Positions 41,664 to 50,193 of a stretch of 64,000 bases of DNA are shown one piece after another. Every line of letters starts with the position of its first letter. Within the stretch, counting starts at the first letter, position 1. Origin of the DNA: GCA-003244245 sp052390495 (GTDB lineage: Bacteria; Actinomycetota; Actinomycetes; Mycobacteriales; Pseudonocardiaceae); assembly GCA_052390495.1 (NCBI GenBank), contig JBQTGW010000240.1, forward strand, positions 1 to 64,000, written 5' to 3'. The notes beneath the pieces are model-generated. The model was not told the origin of the DNA. It did no database searches and saw only the letters and a program-made list of their open reading frames with translations. Made by a program: the position numbers and the translations under genes.

Positions 41664-43780
41664 CAGAAGTCCGCCGGGGCGGGCACCGTCCCGTCATCGT
41701 CCAGCTTCGCGCCGATACCGAGCTTGTCCTTGATCCGCTTCTCGATCTCCGTGGCGATGTCGGGGTTGTCACCGAGGAACTTGCGTGCGTTCTCCTTACC
41801 CTGACCGAGTTGGTCGCCCTCGTAGGTGTACCAGGCACCCGACTTACGGACCACGCCCTGTTCAACACCCATGTCGATCAGCGAGCCTTCTTTGCTAATC
41901 CCGTGACCGTAAAGAATATCGAATTCTGCTTGTTTGAAAGGTGGTGCGCACTTATTCTTCACTACCTTGACGCGGGTTCGGTTGCCGACTGCGTCGCCGC
42001 TGTCCTTGAGCGTCTCAATCCGGCGAATGTCCAGCCGCACCGAGGCATAGAACTTCAGCGCCTTACCACCCGTGGTGGTTTCCGGAGAGCCGAAGAAGAC
42101 TCCGATCTTCTCCCGGAGCTGGTTGATAAAGATCGCGGTAGTGCCCGAGTTGCTCAGCGCGCCAGTGATCTTGCGCAGGGCCTGGCTCATCAGCCTGGCT
42201 TGCAGGCCGACGTGCGAGTCACCCATTTCGCCTTCGATTTCCGCCCGCGGCACCAGGGCGGCCACCGAGTCGATGACCACCACATCCAGCGCGCCAGAAC
42301 GGATCAGCATGTCGGTGATCTCCAGCGCCTGCTCCCCGGTGTCGGGCTGGGAGACCAGCAAGGCGTCGGTGTCCACGCCGAGCGCCTTCGCATAGTCGGG
42401 GTCCAGCGCGTGCTCGGCATCGATGAACGCAGCGATCCCGCCAGCCCGTTGGGCGTTGGCCACCGCGTGCAGTGCAACAGTGGTGTTGTGCGACAGCACT
42501 CCGTTGGCGATGAAGCTGTGCGTGTCAGGCAACGCGACGTCGAAGGTCGGTTGGAGACCGCCATCTTCGATCGACACAACGGCCTCGTAGGTGTACTTCG
42601 TATCGGCAAGCGTCTGCGCATCCCGGGGAGACTTCCGGAAGTGTGCGGCTACTTGAGCACTCCGTCGTTGCGAGCGGAAACCCACCTCTGAGAGGAAACT
42701 GCCAGCCGTCGAGGGGTTGACCGTCACCGTCCAGTAGTCACGGTCGTACGTCGCGTTGTACTTCGAGGACACCGATGCAGGCACTCCGAGTCCATAGAGC
42801 ATGAGCTGGACTTCACGGGCGAACTGCTCGGATGCAGTACCCAGGCCGATGGTCGATGACGCATCAATCCATCCGTCTCCTTCGAATAGCGCAGAGAGAA
42901 AAGCTCGCTGAGCCTTGTGCCCGGCGGTACGGACACACGCCGGAACGGTCTTTCCCGCCGCCGTGACGTAGTCGAGGCCGTATCGCTCGTACACCAACTC
43001 CCGGACCTGCTTGCCGGGAACGTGGTACTCCTTACCGTAGTAACACCGCACCTCGGCGCCGAGGACATGCTCGGCCAAGGTGGTGAACTCCGCTCCGACC
43101 TCAAGGTCCCAGTTCGTGAAGTGGACTCGGTAACGGTCATTGAGCGAGCCTTCAGCGACGAGATAACCGAGCAGGACGGCCTCATCCTCGCTCAGCTCAC
43201 TTGCCGCAGCCGCCTCGACCGCACCGAAGACAGCTGAGACAAGGGTGTTACCGACCTGAATGTCCCGCGCCTTGCGCCACACGATGAACCCGCGCTCGTT
43301 CATCACACGCAGCGGGTGGTTCAACGTTACCGAGACGGCACGTCCTGAGCGACAGGTGATGCGTAGGACCGGCTTCCGGTTGTTGTGCGTCAATGCGGCG
43401 AGCGTCTCCAGCTCGCCTTGCTCGTTCACCATCCGCACACCGAGCCCCCGCACATCGGTGGTGCGGGACGTGCACGAGGCTGGCTGACCACACCGCTTGA
43501 AGAGCTCTTCAACCGTCTCCAGGCCACGATCGGTCCACACGTAGGTGTCTGCCGTGAGGCACTTCCCGCTGCTCTCGGGCCCGTATATCTCGATCACCCG
43601 GCCTCGGGGCAGACCGCCGATGCCCAGCGCCACGTCCAACGCAATGGAACCGGTGGGGATCACCTCAATGGGTGCCCGACCCTGGTCGCCGAGGCGCATC
43701 ACCGAGCCTTTGCCGTGCTGTTTGTCGATCTGGGCCAAGGCGAGCTCGAGCGCCTTCTCCCGGTCCGGTGCTGGTGCCAT
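41663..43780 (-). CDS. recA: RecA recombinase precursor with an intein in the Walker A motif
   Basis: A 705-residue precursor. Residues 1-73 are RecA up to IYGPESSGK; residues 74-432 are an intein; the rest resumes TTVALHAVANAQ and is normal RecA to the acidic C-terminus. Spliced RecA would be 346 residues, the usual actinobacterial length, with Walker B VVVIDSVAALVP, L2 loop FGSPETTTGG and FKQAEFDILYG. RecA binds ssDNA, pairs homologous strands and activates LexA cleavage. ATG43780 is chosen by homology, with GGTGGA 8 bases upstream. A perfect LexA box lies 131 bases upstream, so the gene is SOS-inducible. Confidence 0.95.
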   Translation of the reverse strand: MAPAPDREKALELALAQIDKQHGKGSVMRLGDQGRAPIEVIPTGSIALDVALGIGGLPRGRVIEIYGPESSGKCLTADTYVWTDRGLETVEELFKRCGQPASCTSRTTDVRGLGVRMVNEQGELETLAALTHNNRKPVLRITCRSGRAVSVTLNHPLRVMNERGFIVWRKARDIQVGNTLVSAVFGAVEAAAASELSEDEAVLLGYLVAEGSLNDRYRVHFTNWDLEVGAEFTTLAEHVLGAEVRCYYGKEYHVPGKQVRELVYERYGLDYVTAAGKTVPACVRTAGHKAQRAFLSALFEGDGWIDASSTIGLGTASEQFAREVQLMLYGLGVPASVSSKYNATYDRDYWTVTVNPSTAGSFLSEVGFRSQRRSAQVAAHFRKSPRDAQTLADTKYTYEAVVSIEDGGLQPTFDVALPDTHSFIANGVLSHNTTVALHAVANAQRAGGIAAFIDAEHALDPDYAKALGVDTDALLVSQPDTGEQALEITDMLIRSGALDVVVIDSVAALVPRAEIEGEMGDSHVGLQARLMSQALRKITGALSNSGTTAIFINQLREKIGVFFGSPETTTGGKALKFYASVRLDIRRIETLKDSGDAVGNRTRVKVVKNKCAPPFKQAEFDILYGHGISKEGSLIDMGVEQGVVRKSGAWYTYEGDQLGQGKENARKFLGDNPDIATEIEKRIKDKLGIGAKLDDDGTVPAPADF
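42485..43561 (-). other. RecA intein with LAGLIDADG homing-endonuclease domain
   Basis: 359 residues from Cys1 to Asn359. N-terminal splicing block A is CLTADTYVWTD, block B is VTLNHPLRVM (the Thr-x-x-His type), and the C-terminus ends FIANGVLSHN followed by Thr of the C-extein (penultimate His and final Asn present). Two LAGLIDADG-type motifs are seen: LLGYLVAEG near residue 130 (catalytic Asp replaced by Glu, as in many DOD inteins) and FLSALFEGDGWID near 221 (Asp present). All residues needed for protein splicing look intact. The insertion lies between Lys73 and Thr of GPESSGKT, the ATP-binding P-loop. Confidence 0.93.
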
Positions 43781-43910
43781 CTGTACGGTCCACCCTCGCT
43801 GATCGGGGTCTTCTGGGTCGACGCCGACGCTAGGCGATGGGACCGACACTTCGCGGCGGCGCACGCCGGATCTGTGGACAGAGGGTCCGGCTGTGGACAA
43901 CAGCCTAGAC

Positions 43911-43922
43911 GAACACGTGTTC
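43911..43922. promoter_or_regulatory. LexA/SOS box of recA
   Basis: GAACACGTGTTC fits the actinobacterial SOS box GAAC-N4-GTTC perfectly and is itself a palindrome. It lies 131 bases upstream of the recA ATG in the 274-base gap before the DUF3046 gene. Confidence 0.9.
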
Positions 43923-44054
43923 GACGTCAGGAGTGACACGCCGGTGCGCAATCTGCCGCGCCCGCAGCGGACGAAGGCGCATGAGAGGCCGACACACGGT
44001 GCAGGAGAAGCTGACACACCGGGCATGAGAGACGGACACGCGGAGGGGTGGGGG

Positions 44055-44249
44055 TCAGCGGCGGGATTCGGGGATGTTGAAGGTGGTGCACACTACGGCC
44101 CAGATGCGCTTGGCGTCGGTGCCGGCGTCTAGGGCGCCGTCCACCGTGCGGCCGCCTAGTTCGGCGAACACGTGGTCGTGGGCCAACGCGGCGGCCCGGG
44201 CCGGGCCGAACTCCTCGTCCATCCGCTGCCGGAAGTGGGTTATCCGCAC
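44055..44249 (-). CDS. DUF3046 family protein
   Basis: 64 residues (MRITHFRQRMDEEFGPARA, then HDHVFAELGGRTVDGAL and CTTFNIPES), matching a short conserved actinobacterial family found beside recA. The function is unknown. It is the first gene upstream of recA on the same strand; the 274-base gap holds the LexA box, so recA has its own promoter. Confidence 0.88.
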   Translation of the reverse strand: MRITHFRQRMDEEFGPARAAALAHDHVFAELGGRTVDGALDAGTDAKRIWAVVCTTFNIPESRR

Positions 44250-44289
44250 CCCTTCAGGTTAGGGGTGCGCGCAGAGATAGTGTGATGGG

Positions 44290-44412
44290 GTGCTCGCCCA
44301 GGCTGACCCCACCGGGCTGTCCTCCACTGCTGGACAGCTGGTGATCCTCCTCGGCCTGCTCGCCGCGCTGGCGGTGTTGCTGCGCTGGTGGTGGCAGCAA
44401 CGGGGCCGCTGA
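44290..44412 (+). CDS. Small single-span membrane protein
   Basis: 40 residues from GTG44290, beginning VLAQADPTGLSSTAGQ, with one hydrophobic segment (LVILLGLLAALAVLLRWWW) and a short basic tail. No ribosome binding site is clear. It lies divergent from the DUF3046 gene and convergent with the MFS gene. Many actinobacterial genomes carry a similar small protein at this place, but its role is unknown. Confidence 0.45.
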   Translation: MLAQADPTGLSSTAGQLVILLGLLAALAVLLRWWWQQRGR

Positions 44413-44420
44413 GCGGCCAG

Positions 44421-45683
44421 TCAAGCTGGACGGGGTATCCGCACGACGGCGAACACGCTGACCGCCAGGAACGGCAGTACCAGCAGCCCGGCCCCCAGTG
44501 CGAGCGCACCGTAGGAAGCCACCGCGACCGCCGCCCCGGCCAGCACCCCACCTAGCGCGCCGCCTACGTGCATCAGGAGATCACCGATGCCCTGCACGTC
44601 CGGGCGCACCGCCACCGGAACCGACTCGGTAAACAACGTCGAGCCCGCGACCAGACCGCAGGACCATCCGACGCCGAGCAGTACCAACCCGACCGACAAC
44701 CAGGCAGCGTCCGAAGCCGGCGCAGACCCGGCCACCACTGCGGCCGCAACCAGCAGCACGGCGCCCAGAGCGAGGACCGGCATTCGTCCCAGCCGGTCGG
44801 CGAGCCAGCCGATCAGCGGGCTGAGCGCGTACATCCCTGCGATGTGCAGGCTGATCACAAGGCCGACGACCTCCAGCGAAGCACCGCCGTGGTCCATGTG
44901 CACGGGAGTCATCGACATCAGGGCGACCATTACGGTGTGACACAGTACGATCCCGGCGAGCGCCAAGCGCGCTCCCGGCGAGGACCGCAGCGCCCGCCAG
45001 CCTGCCGTCCGGTCGCGGGTCACCGGATCCGCGCTGACGTCCGTCCTGCCCTGCATAGCGTCGGCCCCCACCACCCGGTTGGCCCACACCACGCGCAGCG
45101 GGTCGGGCCGCAGGCCGACGGCCACCGTCACCGCCGCCAGCCCGAAAGCCACTCCGCTGAGCAGGAACGGCCCAGCCACCCCCGGCACCCCCAGGGCTGC
45201 CGCCGCGCGCTGCGCGGGGCCTGCGAGGTTGGGTCCGGTCACCGCGCCTACCGTCGTCGCCCACACCACCAGCGACAGGTCCCGAGCGCGCCGGCTCGGT
45301 TCGGCGAGATCGGTCGCCGCGTATCGAGCGGCGAGCCCGGCGGTGGCACTACCCCCGAAGGCCAGCAGGGCGACCAGCAGCACCACAGCGTTGCCGAGCA
45401 CCACAGCGACCGCCGCGATCGCAGCGCCACAGGTGGCCACTCCGTAGGCCGCCAGCAGCGCCGGTCGACGTCCGCGACGGGCTGCCAGCCGCGCCACCGG
45501 TATCGACATCAGGGCTGCGCCGACCACCGCCGAGGTCACCGCGAGCCCACCCAACGTGTCCGAGCCGGAGATCGACGCTGCGATCAGCGGGGAGACGGTC
45601 AGCCCGGTCGCGACCCCGATACCACCCAACGTCTGACTCGCCGACAGCGTCCGGACCACCCGGCGCTGGATCTCGGCCAGCAC
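44421..45683 (-). CDS. Major facilitator superfamily transporter
   Basis: A 420-residue protein with 12 predicted transmembrane helices. GTG45683 (VLAEIQRRVVRTL) is preferred, since the longer frame to 45800 would run through the palindromic repeat at 45716-45761. Loop 2-3 carries the MFS motif ARLAARRGRRPALLAAYG, and the corresponding loop of the second half reads GWLADRLGRMPVLALG. The substrate is unknown; a drug or metabolite exporter is likely by family. Confidence 0.8.
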   Translation of the reverse strand: MLAEIQRRVVRTLSASQTLGGIGVATGLTVSPLIAASISGSDTLGGLAVTSAVVGAALMSIPVARLAARRGRRPALLAAYGVATCGAAIAAVAVVLGNAVVLLVALLAFGGSATAGLAARYAATDLAEPSRRARDLSLVVWATTVGAVTGPNLAGPAQRAAAALGVPGVAGPFLLSGVAFGLAAVTVAVGLRPDPLRVVWANRVVGADAMQGRTDVSADPVTRDRTAGWRALRSSPGARLALAGIVLCHTVMVALMSMTPVHMDHGGASLEVVGLVISLHIAGMYALSPLIGWLADRLGRMPVLALGAVLLVAAAVVAGSAPASDAAWLSVGLVLLGVGWSCGLVAGSTLFTESVPVAVRPDVQGIGDLLMHVGGALGGVLAGAAVAVASYGALALGAGLLVLPFLAVSVFAVVRIPRPA

Positions 45684-45715
45684 AGGCGCGATCCGCGGGC
45701 GGCCCCTGTGGATAA

Positions 45716-45761
45716 CCCGTGAGTGGCGATGCGAGCCAGAGCCCTCATCGCCACTCACGGG
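45716..45761. repeat. Palindromic repeat, copy 2 (15-bp arms, 16-base loop)
   Basis: CCCGTGAGTGGCGAT (45716-45730) and its exact complement (45747-45761) flank a 16-base loop. The core GTGAGTGGCGAT and the loop length are shared with the copy at 22968-23013, while the loop sequences differ. It lies between the divergent MFS and amino-acid dehydrogenase genes. Confidence 0.75.
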
Positions 45762-45922
45762 TATACCTCTCGCTCCCCTCGCCGTGACCACGTACCCCAC
45801 TTAGATGGTGCCATCCCTCTATCGCAGTGGATGCAGGGTGCCTGCCGGGCGTGGGGTCCTAGGCTCGAGGCAGGGTCGAGGCCATCCCATACGACACTGA
45901 GCAGAGGGGAATCACCATCACC

Positions 45923-47011
45923 GTGACAGACGTATTCCAATCAAGCGACCACGAACAGATCGTGTTCTGCCGCGACGAACCCAGCGGGCTCCGCGCAATT
46001 ATCGCGATCCACTCGACGGCGCTGGGGCCGGCACTGGGCGGCACCCGCTTCCACCCGTACGCCAGCGAGACCGACGCGCTCGCTGACGTGCTGAACCTGT
46101 CCCGCGCCATGTCCTACAAGAACGCGCTCGCCGGGCTCGACCATGGTGGCGGCAAGGCCGTCATCCTCGGCGACCCGGCGCGGCACAAGACCGAGGCGCT
46201 GCTGCGTGCCTACGGCCGCTTCGTCCAGTCACTGAGCGGGCGCTATATCACCGCGTGCGACGTCGGCACCTATGTCGAGGACATGGACGTCGTGTCCCGC
46301 GAATGCGAGTTCACCACCGGACGGTCCACTGCCCAAGGCGGCGCAGGGGATTCCTCGATTCTCACCGCGCTCGGGGTCTTCCAGGGTATGCGCGCGGCCG
46401 CCGAGCACGTCTGGGGTGAGCCCACCCTCGCCGGACGTCGGGTGGGCGTCGCCGGGGTCGGCAAGGTCGGCCGACACCTCGTCGACCACCTGCTCACCGA
46501 TGGGGCACGGGTGATCGTGGCCGACATTGACGAGTCGGCGATCGCGGGGATCCGCGCTGCGCATCCCGAGGTCATGGTGGCACCCGACACGGCGGCGCTG
46601 ATCCGGGAACCAATCGACGTCTACGCTCCGTGTGCGCTCAGCGGAGCACTGGACGATGCCACCGTCACCACCTTGTCGGCCAAGATCGTCTGTGGCGGCG
46701 CGAACAACCAGCTGGAACACCCGGGCGTGGAGAAGTTGCTCGAGGATCAAGGCATTCTCTACGCACCCGACTACGTAGTGAACGCCGGCGGCGTCATCCA
46801 GGTCGCCGACGAGATCGGCGGCTTCAATTTCGAGCGTGCCAGAGCCCGAGTCGCCGAAATCTTCCACACCACCCTTTCGATCTTCGAGCTAGCCGACAAC
46901 GACGGCGTACCCCCCGCCGTAGCCGCCGACCACCTAGCCGAACGCCGAATCGCCGAAGTAAGCCGCCTACGCAAAATCCTGGTCGACGGCCGCCCCGCCC
47001 TACACCGATAA
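45923..47011 (+). CDS. Leucine/valine-type amino-acid dehydrogenase
   Basis: 362 residues of the Glu/Leu/Phe/Val dehydrogenase family. The catalytic Lys is in MSYKNALAGLDHGGGKAVIL, the NAD-binding part contains GVAGVGKVGRHLVDHLL, and CGGANNQL is the amino-acid-site region. The length suits branched-chain (Leu/Val) dehydrogenases, which deaminate branched amino acids to 2-oxo acids. The start is GTG45923 behind GAGGGG. A strong hairpin (47024-47085) follows as terminator. Confidence 0.88.
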   Translation: MTDVFQSSDHEQIVFCRDEPSGLRAIIAIHSTALGPALGGTRFHPYASETDALADVLNLSRAMSYKNALAGLDHGGGKAVILGDPARHKTEALLRAYGRFVQSLSGRYITACDVGTYVEDMDVVSRECEFTTGRSTAQGGAGDSSILTALGVFQGMRAAAEHVWGEPTLAGRRVGVAGVGKVGRHLVDHLLTDGARVIVADIDESAIAGIRAAHPEVMVAPDTAALIREPIDVYAPCALSGALDDATVTTLSAKIVCGGANNQLEHPGVEKLLEDQGILYAPDYVVNAGGVIQVADEIGGFNFERARARVAEIFHTTLSIFELADNDGVPPAVAADHLAERRIAEVSRLRKILVDGRPALHR

Positions 47012-47023
47012 CCACCGCTTTGT

Positions 47024-47085
47024 GCATTCAGCGGGCTGAGCGTGGTTACCGGAGTGCCGTTGACCCCGCCGAGCCCGCTGAATGC
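47024..47085. terminator. Hairpin downstream of the amino-acid dehydrogenase gene
   Basis: GCATTCAGCGGGCT (47024-47037) and its exact complement (47072-47085) flank a 34-base loop, beginning 13 bases after the stop codon. There is no U-tract, as usual in actinobacteria. A weak 43-codon open frame (GTG47107-TGA47238) follows but is not supported as a gene. Confidence 0.6.
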
Positions 47086-47251
47086 GTGGCATCGCGACGC
47101 TAGCCGGTGCTCAAAGCGATCCGGCTGCTACGCATGACCACCTGGCTGGCCGCGGTCACCGGAAACGACCCGACCAGGGCCGATCAGGTGCGGTTTCGGC
47201 TGGCCACCTTGCGGGACAGCACCGCGCCAATTGGTTGAGATGGGTACTGAC

Positions 47252-48623
47252 TTAGCTGACAGCCTGCGCGACACGCTTGGCCACGCGCCGCAGCTCGCGC
47301 ACCCTCGACCGGAAGGTCACATCGCGTTCGAGTGGAGCGGCGATCTTGGCGAGCATGCGGACGTCGTCGGCGATCCGCTTGGACCGCAGGAGTGCCGCCT
47401 CGCCGAGGGCCTGTTCGGCAAGGCCGAGGCCACGGTGCGGGTCGTCGAACCGCAGAACGAGACAGGAAACTCGGATCAGATTGAAGCTACGGGGCCTGGC
47501 GGCCTCAGCCGGATGCAGGTCATAGCCTGATTGCAGGCGGTTTTCGGCCATTGTGGCGATGCGGGCGTCGCTGGCGCGCATAGCCGCGTCGAACAGGGCT
47601 TCTCCACGCTCGCCCGTCATCTGCGCGTCGTTGTAGTACCAGGCCCAGGTCGAGTCGTCGGGGTCGGCGGCCCGCTGACCGAACAACTCATCGGCCTGCC
47701 CGATGGTGCGTACGACTGCAGCAACGTCGGCCTCACGGCCGATTGCCCGAGCCTCAACGATGGTCAGGGTAGCCCGCGCCACCGGGGACAGGAGCCGGTC
47801 GTCGCCATGCGCAAGCCGCATGAGGTCCAGGCTTAGATCGTTGCGGTCCAGCCAGAGGGCTTGGCGGGCGGCGCTGGTGAGAGTATGCACCCGCTGTTGC
47901 ACGTCACCAGCCTCGGCGGCGAGCTGGAGCGCGACGAGGAAGAACCGGCGGGCAGCGAAGTGGTCACCGCAATCGAAGGACATGAATCCCGCCACGTCGG
48001 CCAGCCGGGCGGTAGCCGACTGCCATGACTGACGGACCGGACATGGACGACTTGGCGAGTACGTCGAAGCACCATTCCAGCTGCCCGGCAGCAGCGTTTC
48101 GGGACATGGCGCCGCCGAACAGACAGTCGGAACTCATGAAGAACTCCACGACCTGGTTGAGCTGGTCGACATGGTGCTCGTCGATCCGGGCGGGCACGGC
48201 GCTGCGGTGCCGCGCACCGCGCAGCAGGTCCGGTAGTTGCGCCGACAGCGCACCGACAGCGGCGGCACCGGCGTAGCGGATCAGCTCCTGGTCCCGCTCG
48301 AGCATGGCGTCCTCCGCCCAGGTCGGCTCACCTGCGACGATAGCCGACGCCACGATCAGCGTCGCCTCGCTCGACCGGGAACAGTAAAACCCCAGGTCAG
48401 CGTCCGAGGTGGCGCCGAGCACCACCCGGAAGGCAGACCGGTAGGCATCCCCTGGCCAGGTGATCTCACCCCGTTCGACCTTGGACACGTAGTCGGCGTC
48501 AATCCCGCACCGCCGACCCGTGGCCTGCTCAACCCGGTCAGCGACCATCGCGGCGACTTGGGCCTGGGTGAGTACCCGAGAGCGCCGGGCGAGTTGGAAC
48601 GCCCGATTCGGGCGAGCACTCAT
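47252..48623 (-). pseudogene. XRE regulator with TPR-like repeats, one frameshift
   Basis: The N-terminal frame (from 48623) has a helix-turn-helix (SRVLTQAQVAAMVADR, then GIDADYVSKVERGE), followed by helical repeats. Near 48035 the homology leaves this frame (after SMSG) and continues in the frame ending at 47252 through TARLADVAGFMSFDCGDHFAARRFFLVALQLA, a TPR-like scaffold. Together they give about 455 residues, normal for the actinobacterial XRE/TPR family, so one single-base change has split it. It is divergent from the small unknown gene at 48841-49197 and the DUF574 methyltransferase, a common actinomycete arrangement. Confidence 0.8.
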
Positions 48624-48840
48624 GACCGCCCCCTTTCAGGTTCGTCGGCACGGACCCTATTACGGCCTGGCGCGGTCGGTCTGCCGGGTAGCCGAAGGAA
48701 TGAGCCCCTGCCCTGAGCTGCTCCACAGGTAGGGGCGAAGAATGCGGTCATCCTCCTAGAAAGGCTCCTAGTTCACCCGTCGGTTCGCGTCGGTTCCCGC
48801 CTGGTGGGCATCACGCGAAGGTTGTCACAAGACCCCGTTA

Positions 48841-49197
48841 ACGAATCGAGAGCAGAGGTGAGAGCTTCCAGTTCCTGCGTAGCGCCCCGGCGAGGACGGG
48901 CCACTGTTGGGACAGCGAGTAGCCGCTGACTACATGGACACCATCTACCTCGAGGGGTTCAGCCACGATTGTTTCGCTTGGCGCCAGCGGACCTCATCGC
49001 TGATCGTTCCCGGCGATGAACTGATAAAGCGCCGGGTGGATGGCAGCGCACTCACTGTCCTTGATGAGGCATTGACATGGGAACCGGCGTGTCCTCGCCC
49101 TGAACCCCGGTCGGCCGTCGATGCAGCGGCCCCTCAAGCGTCACAGCTCTCGACGGCTGATCGGCTCATCGCCACTGCAAAGCCGTTGCGTCGTTGA
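48841..49197 (+). pseudogene. Frame-disrupted copy of a small unknown family (paralogue at 63076)
   Basis: The frame from 48907 gives MDTIYLEGFSHDCFAWRQRT, then SSLIVPGD and GSALTVLDEALTW, matching the central and C-terminal part of the protein at 63076-63378. Its N-terminal part (FQFLRSAPARTG) lies in another frame just upstream, followed by a stop, so the copy is broken near 48900. The C-terminal 40 residues after LTW differ from the paralogue. The family is not recognised; its members here accompany XRE/TPR regulators. Confidence 0.65.
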
Positions 49198-49348
49198 GCA
49201 GTGGGCCGAGGGGCGATACGCCATAGCAATGAGGTGGTACCGCCGATAGCATCGGCGATGGGTGACTCCGCGAAGTGAGCTACCGTCGCACCGTCACCGC
49301 TACCACACCGGCACCCCTACCACACCGGGGAGAACGAGAGGAACCCTC

Positions 49349-50176
49349 ATGACGGGTAGCTCCGGTGCAGGCGAAGACGGAAGTTCCATGATCGACACTG
49401 GCGTGGCGCACACCGCTCGGGTCTGGAACTACTGGCTCGGCGGTAAAGACAACTACCCGGCCGACCGCGAGGTCGGCGAGCAGATCCGCGCCATCATCCC
49501 GGACATCGCTGACAGCGCCCGCGCCGATCGGAGATTCCTGTTCCGCGTCGTCCGCTATCTGGCCGGTGAGGTGGGCATCCGTCAGTTTCTTGACATCGGC
49601 ACCGGGCTACCCACCGCCGACAACACCCACGAGGTCGCCCAGTCGATCGCACCGGAGTGCCGCATCGTCTACGCCGACAACGACCCCCTAGTCCTGGTAC
49701 ACGCCCGCGCCCTGCTCACCAGCACCCCGGAGGGCGCCACTGACTACCTCGACGTGGACCTGCGTGACCCCGACACGATCTTGCGGGAAGCTGCCCGCAC
49801 GCTGACCTTCACTCGGCCGGTTGCGCTCATGCTGCTGGGGATCCTGAACTTCATCACCGATACCGACGAGGCACACGCGATCGTGCACCAGCTGCTCGAT
49901 GCCCTCCCCGCAGGCAGCTACCTGGCGATCTCCCACCCCACAGTAGAGATCCACCCAGAGGCGGCGAAAGAGGCGATCCGGCTCTGGAACGAGAACGCCA
50001 CACCCCCGATAGCGACCCGCAGCCGCCAGGAGCTGACCCGTTTCTTCGACCGCCTGGAGCTACTGGAGCCCGGCGTGGTCTCCTGTTCGCTGTGGCGGCC
50101 CGACCCCAATGACATCGGTACCCCGACTGAGGTGTACCAGTTCGGTGGGGTCGGGCGGAAGCAGACGTCCCCCTGA
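49349..50176 (+). CDS. SAM-dependent methyltransferase, DUF574 type
   Basis: 275 residues; ATG49349 is behind GAGAGGAA. The actinomycete DUF574 family hallmark RVWNYWLGGKDNYPADRE comes first, followed by the SAM-binding motif FLDIGTGLPTADNTHEVAQ and YADNDPLVLVHARALL. This family is much expanded in Streptomyces and relatives and probably methylates small molecules; the substrate is unknown. It is convergent with the acyl-CoA mutase. Confidence 0.88.
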   Translation: MTGSSGAGEDGSSMIDTGVAHTARVWNYWLGGKDNYPADREVGEQIRAIIPDIADSARADRRFLFRVVRYLAGEVGIRQFLDIGTGLPTADNTHEVAQSIAPECRIVYADNDPLVLVHARALLTSTPEGATDYLDVDLRDPDTILREAARTLTFTRPVALMLLGILNFITDTDEAHAIVHQLLDALPAGSYLAISHPTVEIHPEAAKEAIRLWNENATPPIATRSRQELTRFFDRLELLEPGVVSCSLWRPDPNDIGTPTEVYQFGGVGRKQTSP

Positions 50177-50193
50177 TCCCCGACCGGCCAGAG

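Noticed and set aside
47107..47238. 43-codon plus-strand open frame (MLKAIRLLRMTTWLAAV...)
   Set aside because: No ribosome binding site and no recognisable family; it directly follows a terminator-like hairpin. Could be a remnant, but support is too thin.
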